DNA of 21,980 nucleotides from a virus. Below, piece by piece: positions 6,471 to 14,600 of this stretch. Every line of letters starts with the position of its first letter. The stretch's first letter is position 1. The position numbers and the translations under genes are program-made. The notes below the pieces were generated by a model. It made no database searches and was not told where the DNA came from. It worked only from the letters and a program-made list of their open reading frames with translations. Location: positions 1-21,980 of the IMG/VR virus record IMGVR_UViG_3300047483_000007; one strand, given 5' to 3'.

Positions 6471-6926
6471 CTATGCTCCCAGTTCTTTCATTGTCTTTGC
6501 TATTGTTGGTGTTATCTTTTCTGCCGAAATCATTGAGTTGCCATCATAGGCTTTGCCCAATCTTTCGGAAGCCGTTACCGCTGCTTCTATCTTTGCCATA
6601 GAAGTTCCGCCAGGTTGTATGCCTTGCTTACGAGCATCCTTGTAGGCATCAAGTTCTTTATTGAACTTTTTATTGCTCATATTCTTTTTGCTGTTAGCAT
6701 CACCAGTATTAAGTTCTAGTGTTCTAACTTTGCATCCAAAGCAATCTTCGCCACAATCAATGTGGTCATACTCAATCTCTTCTTCATCCTTGAATGGAGT
6801 ATCTGAAGTAGCATCACATAAGACACATCCATATAGTGATGGCTTGAAGTTATGGTGCTCATCAAAGCCCCACTCAAGAACCTTGCTTATATGACTACTG
6901 TGCTGTGAAGTTTGATTCTGTAACAC
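6471..6926 (-). CDS. Cys-rich putative zinc-binding protein (about 151 aa)
   Basis: The N-terminal half holds a Cys cluster: CxxC at residues 34-37, and C58, C62 and C65 in the stretch DHIDCGEDCFGC. His24 and His25 lie nearby. This spacing suggests a structural zinc site. The C-terminal half (from about residue 80) is Lys-rich and helical (MSNKKFNKELDAYKDARKQG ... ITPTIAKTMKELGA). The only standard start codon near the front is GTG at 6926-6924, overlapping the upstream gene by 32 bases, with a run of six G just before it. The start is therefore uncertain, and an unusual start nearer 6895 is possible. It is not an HNH nuclease by motif. Function unknown; it sits between head genes and the Lys-rich cassette. 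Confidence 0.7.
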   Translation of the reverse strand: MLQNQTSQHSSHISKVLEWGFDEHHNFKPSLYGCVLCDATSDTPFKDEEEIEYDHIDCGEDCFGCKVRTLELNTGDANSKKNMSNKKFNKELDAYKDARKQGIQPGGTSMAKIEAAVTASERLGKAYDGNSMISAEKITPTIAKTMKELGA

Positions 6927-7170
6927 CTACGCCCCCCGCAATTAGTGCTGCTTTAGTTGTATCGTCTACTGTGTAGTTGTATCCACCGCGATAAACTTGT
7001 GGGTAAGTATCCAAAGTTCCGTCTTCTGGGTAACGGATTTGTCTGTAAGTTCCGCTGGTCTGCATAACAATTGTTACGCCTCTGTCCTGCTCATAGAACT
7101 CCCACAAACGGGCACTGCCACCAATAGGTCCCTCAAGGACTGTTGGTGTTACGAATGTCCAGTTAGTCAT
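6895..7170 (-). CDS. 91-aa unknown protein downstream of the capsid gene
   Basis: The protein begins MTNWTFVTPTVLEGPIGGSA and continues RLWEFYEQDRGVTIVMQTSG, TYRQIRYPEDGTLDTYPQVY and RGGYNYTVDDTTKAALIAGG. It is a compact beta-rich protein with many aromatic residues, lacking Cys and membrane segments. A strong AGGAGG site lies five bases before the ATG, stronger than at most junctions here, so independent high translation is likely. A gene directly downstream of the major capsid gene often encodes a head decoration or head-completion protein, and that is my best guess, without a recognised family. The stop is TAG at 6897-6895. Confidence 0.75.
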   Translation of the reverse strand: MTNWTFVTPTVLEGPIGGSARLWEFYEQDRGVTIVMQTSGTYRQIRYPEDGTLDTYPQVYRGGYNYTVDDTTKAALIAGGVGVTESNFTAQ

Positions 7171-7197
7171 AGTTCCTCCTTAGTGAATCCACCATAA

Positions 7198-7217
7198 GGC
7201 TTGAGTTGCCCCAAGCC
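7198..7217 (-). other. Hairpin in the gap after the capsid gene
   Basis: GGCTTG at 7198-7203 pairs perfectly with CAAGCC at 7212-7217 around an eight-base loop, about 14 bases after the capsid stop codon. On the transcribed strand it is followed by TTATGG, not a U-run, so it is a weak terminator at best. It may act as an attenuator or mRNA-stabilising 3' structure of the capsid message. Confidence 0.4.
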
Positions 7218-7231
7218 CTACAGTCAACCAA

Positions 7232-8434
7232 CTACTTAGCAGCGATTGATGAACCTGAAGTGATTCGGTATAGAGCCTCATCACGGTAGACAGCGAAGCC
7301 AAGTACGCCGTACCAACCCATTGGGCGGAAACGCATCAACTTATCTGTTACGTTACCGATAACAATGTGTGGCTCTTCTGCAACTGCTTCAGCCATAGCC
7401 TGTGCACCAGCAACGATTGTGTTGAATACACGAGTTACTGGAGTTACAGTGATGGTTGTTGAAACAGTAACAGCGCCTGTGTTAGCGGTATCTACTGTGA
7501 TTGTGGTTGTTGAACCTGATGTTGAGATTGCAGAAATCTTAGCGCCTGAAGCGATACCTGTTCCTGAAATCTTGTCGCCAACTTCTGCGCGAGATGCGAT
7601 AACAGAAGATGATGCAACACCTAGTGTGTAACCTGCTGATACACCAGCAACTGTTGCTGCTGTTGTAGCAAGTGCTGTCTGGTCTGCACCTGACTTAGCG
7701 TTGTAAAGACGTGGAGATTCTACGAAGAATGCACCCTCGTACTGACCGATTTCGCCAGCCCAAATCTTATCCACTGATGGAGATGTCTGTGCGTGAACGA
7801 AGTTCCAGCCCATATTTCCTGTTTCTGCACGTAGGTCGTGTGAAACTTCTGGGTGGATACCTGCCCAGTATTCTGAGCCACGGCGGTAGGTTGCCTTATT
7901 AGAACGCAACTTAGCAACAACCTTGCGGATGTCTGCTGAATCAATTGTGTCTGAAGCAGCAACTGTTGCAACTGTGGTTGCAGAACCTGAGTAAAGGTTG
8001 TTTGAACCTGAACGTAGGGTGGTCATTGCAACCTGGTCAATTGAATCTGCTAGGTTGAATGCAATGATGTTAGCGATTGCTGGGTCAACATCTGCAAGTG
8101 AGAATAATTCAAGTGCACGAGTTACAAGAACTGCGTTACCGTACTCGTTAAGAGTTACAGTTACTGATGTTGGTGTTGATAGAGCAACTGCATCTGGGTC
8201 AGTTGTCTCTGTTAGTGTGCTGGTTACAGCATCAAGGTCAACGTACTTCTGTAGAACTACGGTTTGACCAGGCATTGCTTGACGTGCTGGGCGCTTATCT
8301 GCGACTGAACGGATTAGTGGTTCTGCGCGGAGAGCGAACTCCAGAAGACGGTCATACGCTTTCTGGACAAGACCAGCACCGCCTACTGTACCGCCGAGCG
8401 AGGTGCTGGAGGTATCTGTATATTGGTTGGACAT
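7232..8434 (-). CDS. Major capsid protein, N4-gp56-like, with inserted beta domain (400 aa)
   Basis: The 400-residue protein has the signature of the N4-gp56-like HK97-fold capsid family: YDRLLEFALRAEPLIRSVAD (27-46), a beta hairpin TVVLQKYVDLDAV (58-70), VTLNEYGNAVLVTRALEL (93-110), SEYWAGIHPEVSHDLRAETG (187-206), WAGEIGQYEGAFFVES (225-240), and a C-terminal strand WYGVLGFAVYRDEALYR (374-390). Residues about 248-335 are an Ala/Thr/Ser/Gly-rich stretch (GDKISGTGIASGAKISAIS, TTTITVDTANTG) that looks like an inserted Ig-like or surface-decoration domain. AGGAGA lies eight bases before the ATG. It follows the scaffold candidate, as usual. The insert probably projects from the capsomer surface. 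Confidence in capsid identity is high; the exact subfamily is from memory. Confidence 0.88.
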   Translation of the reverse strand: MSNQYTDTSSTSLGGTVGGAGLVQKAYDRLLEFALRAEPLIRSVADKRPARQAMPGQTVVLQKYVDLDAVTSTLTETTDPDAVALSTPTSVTVTLNEYGNAVLVTRALELFSLADVDPAIANIIAFNLADSIDQVAMTTLRSGSNNLYSGSATTVATVAASDTIDSADIRKVVAKLRSNKATYRRGSEYWAGIHPEVSHDLRAETGNMGWNFVHAQTSPSVDKIWAGEIGQYEGAFFVESPRLYNAKSGADQTALATTAATVAGVSAGYTLGVASSSVIASRAEVGDKISGTGIASGAKISAISTSGSTTTITVDTANTGAVTVSTTITVTPVTRVFNTIVAGAQAMAEAVAEEPHIVIGNVTDKLMRFRPMGWYGVLGFAVYRDEALYRITSGSSIAAK

Positions 8435-8467
8435 TGTTTAAGTCTCCTATGACTATGAACGGATTGT

Positions 8468-8932
8468 TTATTGCTGCGAACGGAGCATTGCAATTAGTTC
8501 CTCTGCGCTTGAAGCGTTATTCAGACGGAGTTCTATTTCATCTGCTCTGTCGGGAGTTGTTGCACTCTGTGAAACAATGTCTTGCTGGCGTAATGCCGCA
8601 AGGTCTTGTTTGTTCTGAGGCTCTTCTACTTGAATACCAAATAGGTCGGCATTATCATCAAGCCAGTTATTAACTGTCTCCTCGTTAATGTCGTCCAGGT
8701 CTTTCAAGATAAGACGTGCAGCCTTTGGATTAACTCCCTTTTTTTCTAGGACTGATTTGACGGTTGATTCACGCTGCGTCTTGGAAAATCCCTCAAGTTG
8801 CTCAGTGAGTTCCTTAATACGTTTTTCACTTGCGCGATTGGCTTTGCGTAACTTTTTAACTAAGTCACCACCATCACTAAGTTCTACGTTATCTAGGTCT
8901 TCGTCTTCGTCTTCCCAGTAGTTGTTGCTCAT
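8468..8932 (-). CDS. Probable capsid scaffolding protein (154 aa)
   Basis: The protein has a very acidic N-terminus (NNYWEDEDEDLDNVELSDGG), then a charged heptad-like coiled coil (LVKKLRKANRASEKRIKELT ... EQLEGFSKTQ), a middle helix-rich region (KKGVNPKAARLILKDLDDI ... NNWLDDNADLFG) and a helical C-terminus (AEELIAMLRSQQ). Small size, high charge, coiled coil and position immediately before the major capsid gene are the hallmarks of a scaffold. The start is chosen at ATG 8932-8930 (MSNNYW), eight bases after AAAGGG. An in-frame GTG at 8941 overlaps that site and is unlikely. No protease domain is fused to it, unlike some scaffolds, which matters for the nearby HslV-like gene. Confidence 0.78.
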   Translation of the reverse strand: MSNNYWEDEDEDLDNVELSDGGDLVKKLRKANRASEKRIKELTEQLEGFSKTQRESTVKSVLEKKGVNPKAARLILKDLDDINEETVNNWLDDNADLFGIQVEEPQNKQDLAALRQQDIVSQSATTPDRADEIELRLNNASSAEELIAMLRSQQ

Positions 8933-8940
8933 AGCAACCA

Positions 8941-8946
8941 CCCTTT
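8941..8946 (-). promoter_or_regulatory. Ribosome binding site deciding the scaffold start
   Basis: AAAGGG on the minus strand sits eight bases before ATG 8932 and overlaps the GTG at 8941. It therefore supports the ATG as the true start of the scaffold gene. Confidence 0.6.
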
Positions 8947-8962
8947 CTATTCGTTGTTAGTC

Positions 8963-9004
8963 GCAGACCACAACTTGCACCAGGGGGAGTGGGTTGGCTT
9001 CTGC
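8963..9004 (-). other. Possible structured RNA leader before scaffold-capsid genes
   Basis: The gap between the 502-aa gene and the scaffold gene is the longest in the window and is visibly more G+C-rich than the flanking DNA. GCAGA at 8963-8967 pairs with TCTGC at 9000-9004, and CAAC at 8971-8974 pairs with GTTG at 8993-8996 inside it, giving an interrupted stem. No clear -35/-10 pair or U-run was seen. It may be a leader, a processing site or a promoter region for the scaffold and capsid genes. Confidence 0.3.
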
Positions 9005-9052
9005 TACCAGTCTGTTACACTGACGGGGCTGGTCGGTCCGTTCAGGATTCTT

Positions 9053-10561
9053 TTAGATTAAGCCAGAACCTCTGGCTTGTGATGCGAACGAGCGGCTACC
9101 AATGGTTCCTGCTTGTCCACTAAATGCTGATAGTTCTAGGTTTGCTAGATTCTGTAATGCTTCAGATTCTCGTGCTGATTGCTTGAAAACAATGTTCTCA
9201 ATATCTGCTTGGGTCATAGGTTCCATACCATAGATACCAGCAAGTTTTGCTGCTGGTTCTCTAAGTTGTGAAACAGTCTTAAACTTACCTAGTGCTGACT
9301 GATATGTCTCACCCGCTGCAGCAAGAGATGCTGCACGCTCTTCAGTTAAGCCACCAGCAATTGCACCTACACCTAAAGCACCAAGACCTTGTTCCTCAGC
9401 AGCAGCAAGAACTTCATAACCTGCAAGTTCTTTCTGTAACTGCATAGAACCTTTCTCACCAAGAGCCAAAGCCTTAGCCAACTGAGTGCGGTCTAAGGTT
9501 GGGAAGTAGCGAGCAAGAGTGTCTTTCATTTCTTGTGGTGCTAAGTCAATTCGGTCAAAGATGTTTGTGATTCGGTTACCAAACTCTGTAGCAGATACAC
9601 CTTTACCAATTACATCTCCCAAGAAGTCTTCAGTTGCTAAATCATTTAACCCTGTTGTCTTAAGCAAGTCAGCCATCTTAGACTGAGTAGCAAAGTATTC
9701 TGCAATAGTTGGAACTGTTACTGGTTGACCTGCAGCACGCTTATCCTGTAAGTCAAAGATACCTTTGAATCGCTTGGTGAAATCAACTAAAGCAGGATTC
9801 TTTCTAGCATCTTGTAGTGCTAAGTTAAATGATTCATCTACTGTCGCGCCAGTCTTATAGAACTTAGATACGGCTGCGTATAGTTCATTTGCCCACGGCT
9901 TTGCCATTTCTTCTTGACCAAAGAAAAGAGCCAGTGTGTTCTTAAATACATCTACAGCCAAAGATGGAGTAACAGGTGCATTGGTTGTAGTAGAAGTTGT
10001 TTTATTGGTATTGTTTCCACCACCACCAGGAATTATCTGTGTTGTACCATCTGAGTAAGTGATAATAGTATTACCATTGGCATCTGTAGTAGTTGAAACT
10101 ACAGTCTTTCCACCACCTGTTGATGTGCTACCAAATCCAGTTGCACGTATCTTCGCCCACTTTTGGTTACGTTCTTGCCACTGCCAGTAGTATCCCTCGC
10201 CTGGGTCTTCAGTAGGCTTATCGGCATAAGCGGCATTGCGAACATCACGTTCAGCATTTTGCTTTTCAAATAAGTTTCCTAGAGGTGTTCCCTTTTTAGC
10301 CTTTAATCCACTACGCCAGTTGGTAACCCATTCATCATCAGTTACATTTGCAACTCCGTCAGTTTGACCAGCAATAGTCATAGGCTGAGTAAATGGCTTT
10401 GCGCCAGCAATATCAGTAGGAGTTGTTAAGCCAGCATTAATCAAGGCATTGTTCAATCCAGTACGTGCGGCGTTAAGTGATTCTAGTTGGACCTGTGCCT
10501 GTACCTGTGGTGGTGTTAATGAGATTTCTCCACCATCAGTCATCATTATATCTTTAGGCAT
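9053..10561 (-). CDS. Unknown probable virion protein (502 aa)
   Basis: The start ATG follows the upstream TAA with no gap (TAAATG). The N-terminal part contains GEGYYWQWQERNQKWAKIRA (121-140), then a Gly/Ser/Thr-rich linker (about 141-200) with a beta motif TTTDANGNTIITYSDGTTQI resembling a YD-type hairpin. The rest is long and helical, with Ala/Leu-rich stretches such as LQKELAGYEVLAAAEEQG and the hydrophobic GLGALGVGAIAGGLT segment. The C-terminus is Gly/Ser-rich (GTIGSRSFASQARGSGLI). There are no Cys-rich or catalytic motifs. Being downstream of the giant protein and before the scaffold suggests an internal virion or ejection component. No family is recognised. Confidence 0.7.
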   Translation of the reverse strand: MPKDIMMTDGGEISLTPPQVQAQVQLESLNAARTGLNNALINAGLTTPTDIAGAKPFTQPMTIAGQTDGVANVTDDEWVTNWRSGLKAKKGTPLGNLFEKQNAERDVRNAAYADKPTEDPGEGYYWQWQERNQKWAKIRATGFGSTSTGGGKTVVSTTTDANGNTIITYSDGTTQIIPGGGGNNTNKTTSTTTNAPVTPSLAVDVFKNTLALFFGQEEMAKPWANELYAAVSKFYKTGATVDESFNLALQDARKNPALVDFTKRFKGIFDLQDKRAAGQPVTVPTIAEYFATQSKMADLLKTTGLNDLATEDFLGDVIGKGVSATEFGNRITNIFDRIDLAPQEMKDTLARYFPTLDRTQLAKALALGEKGSMQLQKELAGYEVLAAAEEQGLGALGVGAIAGGLTEERAASLAAAGETYQSALGKFKTVSQLREPAAKLAGIYGMEPMTQADIENIVFKQSARESEALQNLANLELSAFSGQAGTIGSRSFASQARGSGLI

Positions 10562-11662
10562 TTATACCCCGAATCCCATTGCTCGTGCTACGCCAACTGC
10601 GCTATCCATTGCCATACCTTTAGCCTTTGTTGTCTTTTCAAAGTTAGGATGATTGATTGCCCACTCATAAATCTGTGCTGTTGTAGGGAATGCAGCATCA
10701 CCCTTTACACCATCAGGACGTAAGAAGCGGTCAACATCTGGATTATCAAGAGTGAATACGCTAGGGTCCATTTCCCAAGTGCTTGCAAGAATGTTTACAA
10801 TTGGATTAGCAATATCTGAAACGGTTAAGTCAGGGTTATCTGCTAGACGCTTTGCTAATGCTGGATAATACTTCTGAGCCTGAGTAGATAAATCAATCTT
10901 AAACTTTGTTAGGTCTAGCCCACCTGATGCAATATTGATTCCATAGTTGCTAATCTCTTTATCACTTAGATTGCTAATGCCATATGACTTAAGTAGTGTC
11001 TTTACATTTTGGATAGCAGTAAGGGCTTTAGTTGGTAGGTTCTTAATATCACCCAATGTAGCCTTAGCCCAGATATATGATTCAGTAAAAGCCTTAGCAT
11101 CAAATAGTGATGGAGTAGTTACCTGCTCAATGCCACCATCTTTAGCCTTACGAGTAACTGTCTTGCCACCCAGTTTGGCTTCTGCCTGTAACTTATCAAA
11201 GAAGTCTTTACGGTCTTCAGCAGTAAATAGATTAGGGTCATAACCTAGACTTGCAGAAATCTTATTAAGCAAAGCATTAGATGTTATGTCGTCATACTCT
11301 GTATATGAGATAGTTGTACCAGTAACATCTGGTGCATTCTTGGTAAGAGTATTTAGAACATCCCACGGAGATTGCTTCTTGCCACCTTCGAATGCTGCAA
11401 CTGCACCATCAATGATGCTATTCCAAAGGGTCTGGCGTTGTGCACGGGTAGGAGAAGTCTTGTTCTCTACTGAGATTAAGAACTCTTGTAGTGCCAGAAC
11501 AGCCGCTTCGGGTAGAGAAGCAAATGCTTTCTTGACTACAGACGCATCAGCCTTAACTAAATTGCCATTCTTGTCTGGCATCCAGATATAAGAAATCTCT
11601 TTTTTAGAACCCTTTGGCGATACTATAATCGTAGGTCCTGCAGGTGGTTTCTCTCCAGCCAT
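10562..11662 (-). CDS. Unknown probable virion protein (366 aa)
   Basis: Start and upstream stop share one base (TAATG at 11664-11660). The protein begins MAGEKPPAGPTIIVSPKGSK, then KEISYIWMPDKNGN and helical segments (SVVKKAFASLPEAAVLALQE ... RAQRQTLWNSIIDGAVAAFE). The middle contains DDITSNALLNKISASLGYDP and EDRKDFFDKLQAEAKLGGKT. The C-terminal third reads YYPALAKRLADNPDLTVSDI, followed by ANPIVNILASTWEMDP, and ends VGVARAMGFGV. It is a soluble helical protein with no catalytic or metal motif. Position between two other large unknown proteins suggests that these form a set of packaged internal proteins or a portal-proximal core. This is inference. Confidence 0.68.
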   Translation of the reverse strand: MAGEKPPAGPTIIVSPKGSKKEISYIWMPDKNGNLVKADASVVKKAFASLPEAAVLALQEFLISVENKTSPTRAQRQTLWNSIIDGAVAAFEGGKKQSPWDVLNTLTKNAPDVTGTTISYTEYDDITSNALLNKISASLGYDPNLFTAEDRKDFFDKLQAEAKLGGKTVTRKAKDGGIEQVTTPSLFDAKAFTESYIWAKATLGDIKNLPTKALTAIQNVKTLLKSYGISNLSDKEISNYGINIASGGLDLTKFKIDLSTQAQKYYPALAKRLADNPDLTVSDIANPIVNILASTWEMDPSVFTLDNPDVDRFLRPDGVKGDAAFPTTAQIYEWAINHPNFEKTTKAKGMAMDSAVGVARAMGFGV

Positions 11663-14600
11663 TAGCCAATATCCTCCAGACTATCATTTTGGAAATATCT
11701 ATTGATGATGTTTTGCATTACTGGGTCCCACAAATCTAGGCTTGATTCAAGGTAACCTAACCATTGTTCTTTTACCTGATTCTTTGTTCCAGTTGGTGCA
11801 TCTTTGTATGCTTTAACTACAGAGTTTCGGTAATCAACAAAAGCCTTAGCGTGTACCCAGAACTGAGTATTGCCAAACTTATCCATAAACTCTTTGTTCT
11901 TTACAATCTTTGTTAGACCGTAAGCATTAGCCCAGGCTAAATCGCCCTTTGTAATATTCTGCTTGTACTCTGCATACCAGACTTCGCTTCCTGCCTTAAG
12001 TGTTGTGTTTGCATATGTACGCAAAGCATCTACTAAATCAGGTACGCTGCGGTAACTTGCATAGCCAGCATCCTTAGCAGCCTGGTTCAACTGGTCCTTA
12101 TATTCGCTATATGCTTTCCAGTAACGAGACTTAGTAAGTTCATCCTCTACCATTGCTGGTGTCTTAAGTTGTGTATTAAGAACTGTGCCACCAGGTAGTG
12201 TTGTATTAGGGTCATTGAGGAACTTATTAACCTGTGGGTTATATTCCTTTGGCAAGTCTGCTGTAAGCAAACCTACGATAATAGGATTAACCGCTTCTAG
12301 TTCCTTAGCAAGACCCTTGAAATCATCCCATACTCGGCTATAAGCCTTAGCAGATGGCGTGATATATGCACGCTTTTCCTGTGATGATACGAATAATCTA
12401 TCAATTGGGAACTCTGCGCCTGGCATAGCCATACGAGATTGGAACTCTTTCTGTGCCGCTTCGTATGACTTAGTATCGCTTAAGCCCTTAGCCTTATACT
12501 TATTGACCAACATATTGTAGTAGTCAGTGAATAGGCTATCTGGCTTTGTTTCAACATACTGCGCTGAACCAAGAAGCGAGAAGAATTGGGTACGGAACTT
12601 ACGCAAGTAGATACTTTGTGTACCTTTCATTACGCTTTCTTCTGTAGGCTTTGGACCGTCACCCATCTCATAAAGAATCCATTGACGATTTGATTCAGAG
12701 ATAAGTGAATCTACCCACATCTCATCAGTCATATCTTTAGATAGAGCGGTCTTTAGGTTCCTTGCCCACGCAGGAACAAATGTCTTTGCTAGTTGCTTTG
12801 TTACAGTAGTCTCTACGCCAAATGGGAATAGGTCATCATATGAATAGTTAGGAATCTTGCCAATAGTTTTATCAACAAGTTTCTTAAGTTCTTCATTTGT
12901 ATCTGGCTTATTGCCTACAAACTCACTTACTAAAACAGGAACTGCCCAAGATGCACCAGGCAAGTTGGCAATAAAGTTAGTTGCACGTGCTGAAACAATA
13001 ATGCCTTTGCCCTTATTAAATCCCATTTCCTTTGTACCAGGAATTAATAGATACTCTGCATCCATTGGGTTCTCTATTGGATTACCATACTTATCTACAC
13101 CATATGAGTTATATAGGCTGTAGTAAGAATTAAGAAAACCAGCAGTACGTTTAGGTTGTCTAGCAGCAAATCCTGTATAGCGGTAAATACCACTAGCCAT
13201 AGCATTAGGAAACGTCATTGTTGTTCTTGCTAGGTATAACGCACGCTGTTGACGTGGAATTGTATAGAAAACTTTAGATACATCTGCTACAAGTTCTGCT
13301 GCTGCAGCCTGACGTATAGCCATTAAGGTTGATAGAGATACTTCTTGACCTTGTGCTACAAGCATTTCAGCCTTAGCAACTGTACGTGATGCGTGTGATA
13401 CTGTGCCCCATACTTCACGAATAAGGTTCTCAGGCTTACCTAGTTGACGGAATGCTGCAGATGTTAGGCTATCCGCGGCTGCACCTAACTGACGAGTAAT
13501 AGTTGTTGGCTTACCATAAGGAACTTCTAGTGGCTGAATAGGAACCATCTGGTCCAACTTATCTGCCAATACGCGCTGCAAGTCTGTTTCTCTTACGGTT
13601 CCTGCTGCAGCAAGACGCTGTGCTTCTGCAGTTGGTAGGTAGCGATTGACGTATGAGATAGCCTCATCAACTATTTTAACAATATCTTCAGGAGAACGCC
13701 CTTGATTACGTGCATAAGATGCACCACGATTAGATAGCGCCCATTCAAGTAGTTGAGGACGTGATGCACCAGCAAGAATCTGGTCAATCAAAACGTCACC
13801 ACGCATAAAGTTATTAACTACATAAGTCAATTCACCAAAGTAAAGTGGGTCTGCTACGTTAGTAATACTTGCTGGGCTATTACGGAAGATAGTATTAATC
13901 TTTGCAACAGTAGCCTTATTACCTAGAACTTCAAGGGTACGTGTATTGGTGTTAGCAATTTCACTCATATATGCAGAGCCAAGATAGTTCTCGTTAGTAA
14001 ATGATGGAAACTCAACAACCTGACCATTAGATAAAGTACGCTTTACTGTATCTGGCATTACTGGTTTCTTAGCATAACGCGCTTCTGCTACAGAAAATAG
14101 GTCTGCTCGTTCCTTTAACTTAGGTCCAATAGCGGTAAGAGCCTTGCCAATATTGTCGTAAGCCTTAGCAATCTCTTGGGTCATTACATTAAGTTCAGGT
14201 GCTAGGGTATTTATATCTCCAACAGCCTTAGCAATAGCAGCCTCTGCATTAGCAATATCTGCCGCATAGCGCGGGTCTTTTGCTTCCTTAAGAGTTTCAA
14301 TTCTACGTCTTAAGTTGTATACAGATGGTACTTCAATAGGCTTGCCATACTCAACAGTGTAACGATTAAGGTTAGCCTCAATGTTATCTACTATCTTCTC
14401 GGCTGCACGTAAATCTTTCTTTACAATATCAGCCCAATCAGCCCTTGCTTTTGGTGATACACCTGGAACTTTGCTAAAGAACTGTTCGTATTGTGCATAA
14501 ACCTGGTCACGAATAATGATTGCCTGGTTGTATTGCTCGGACAAAGCGTTAAGTTCGCGCTGGATTTCTTTCTTTGCGCTAGGAAAGATAGTCTTTGACT

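Noticed and set aside
7198-7217. Rho-independent terminator after the capsid gene
   Set aside because: The stem is only six base pairs and no U-run follows on the transcribed strand; listed only as a hairpin.
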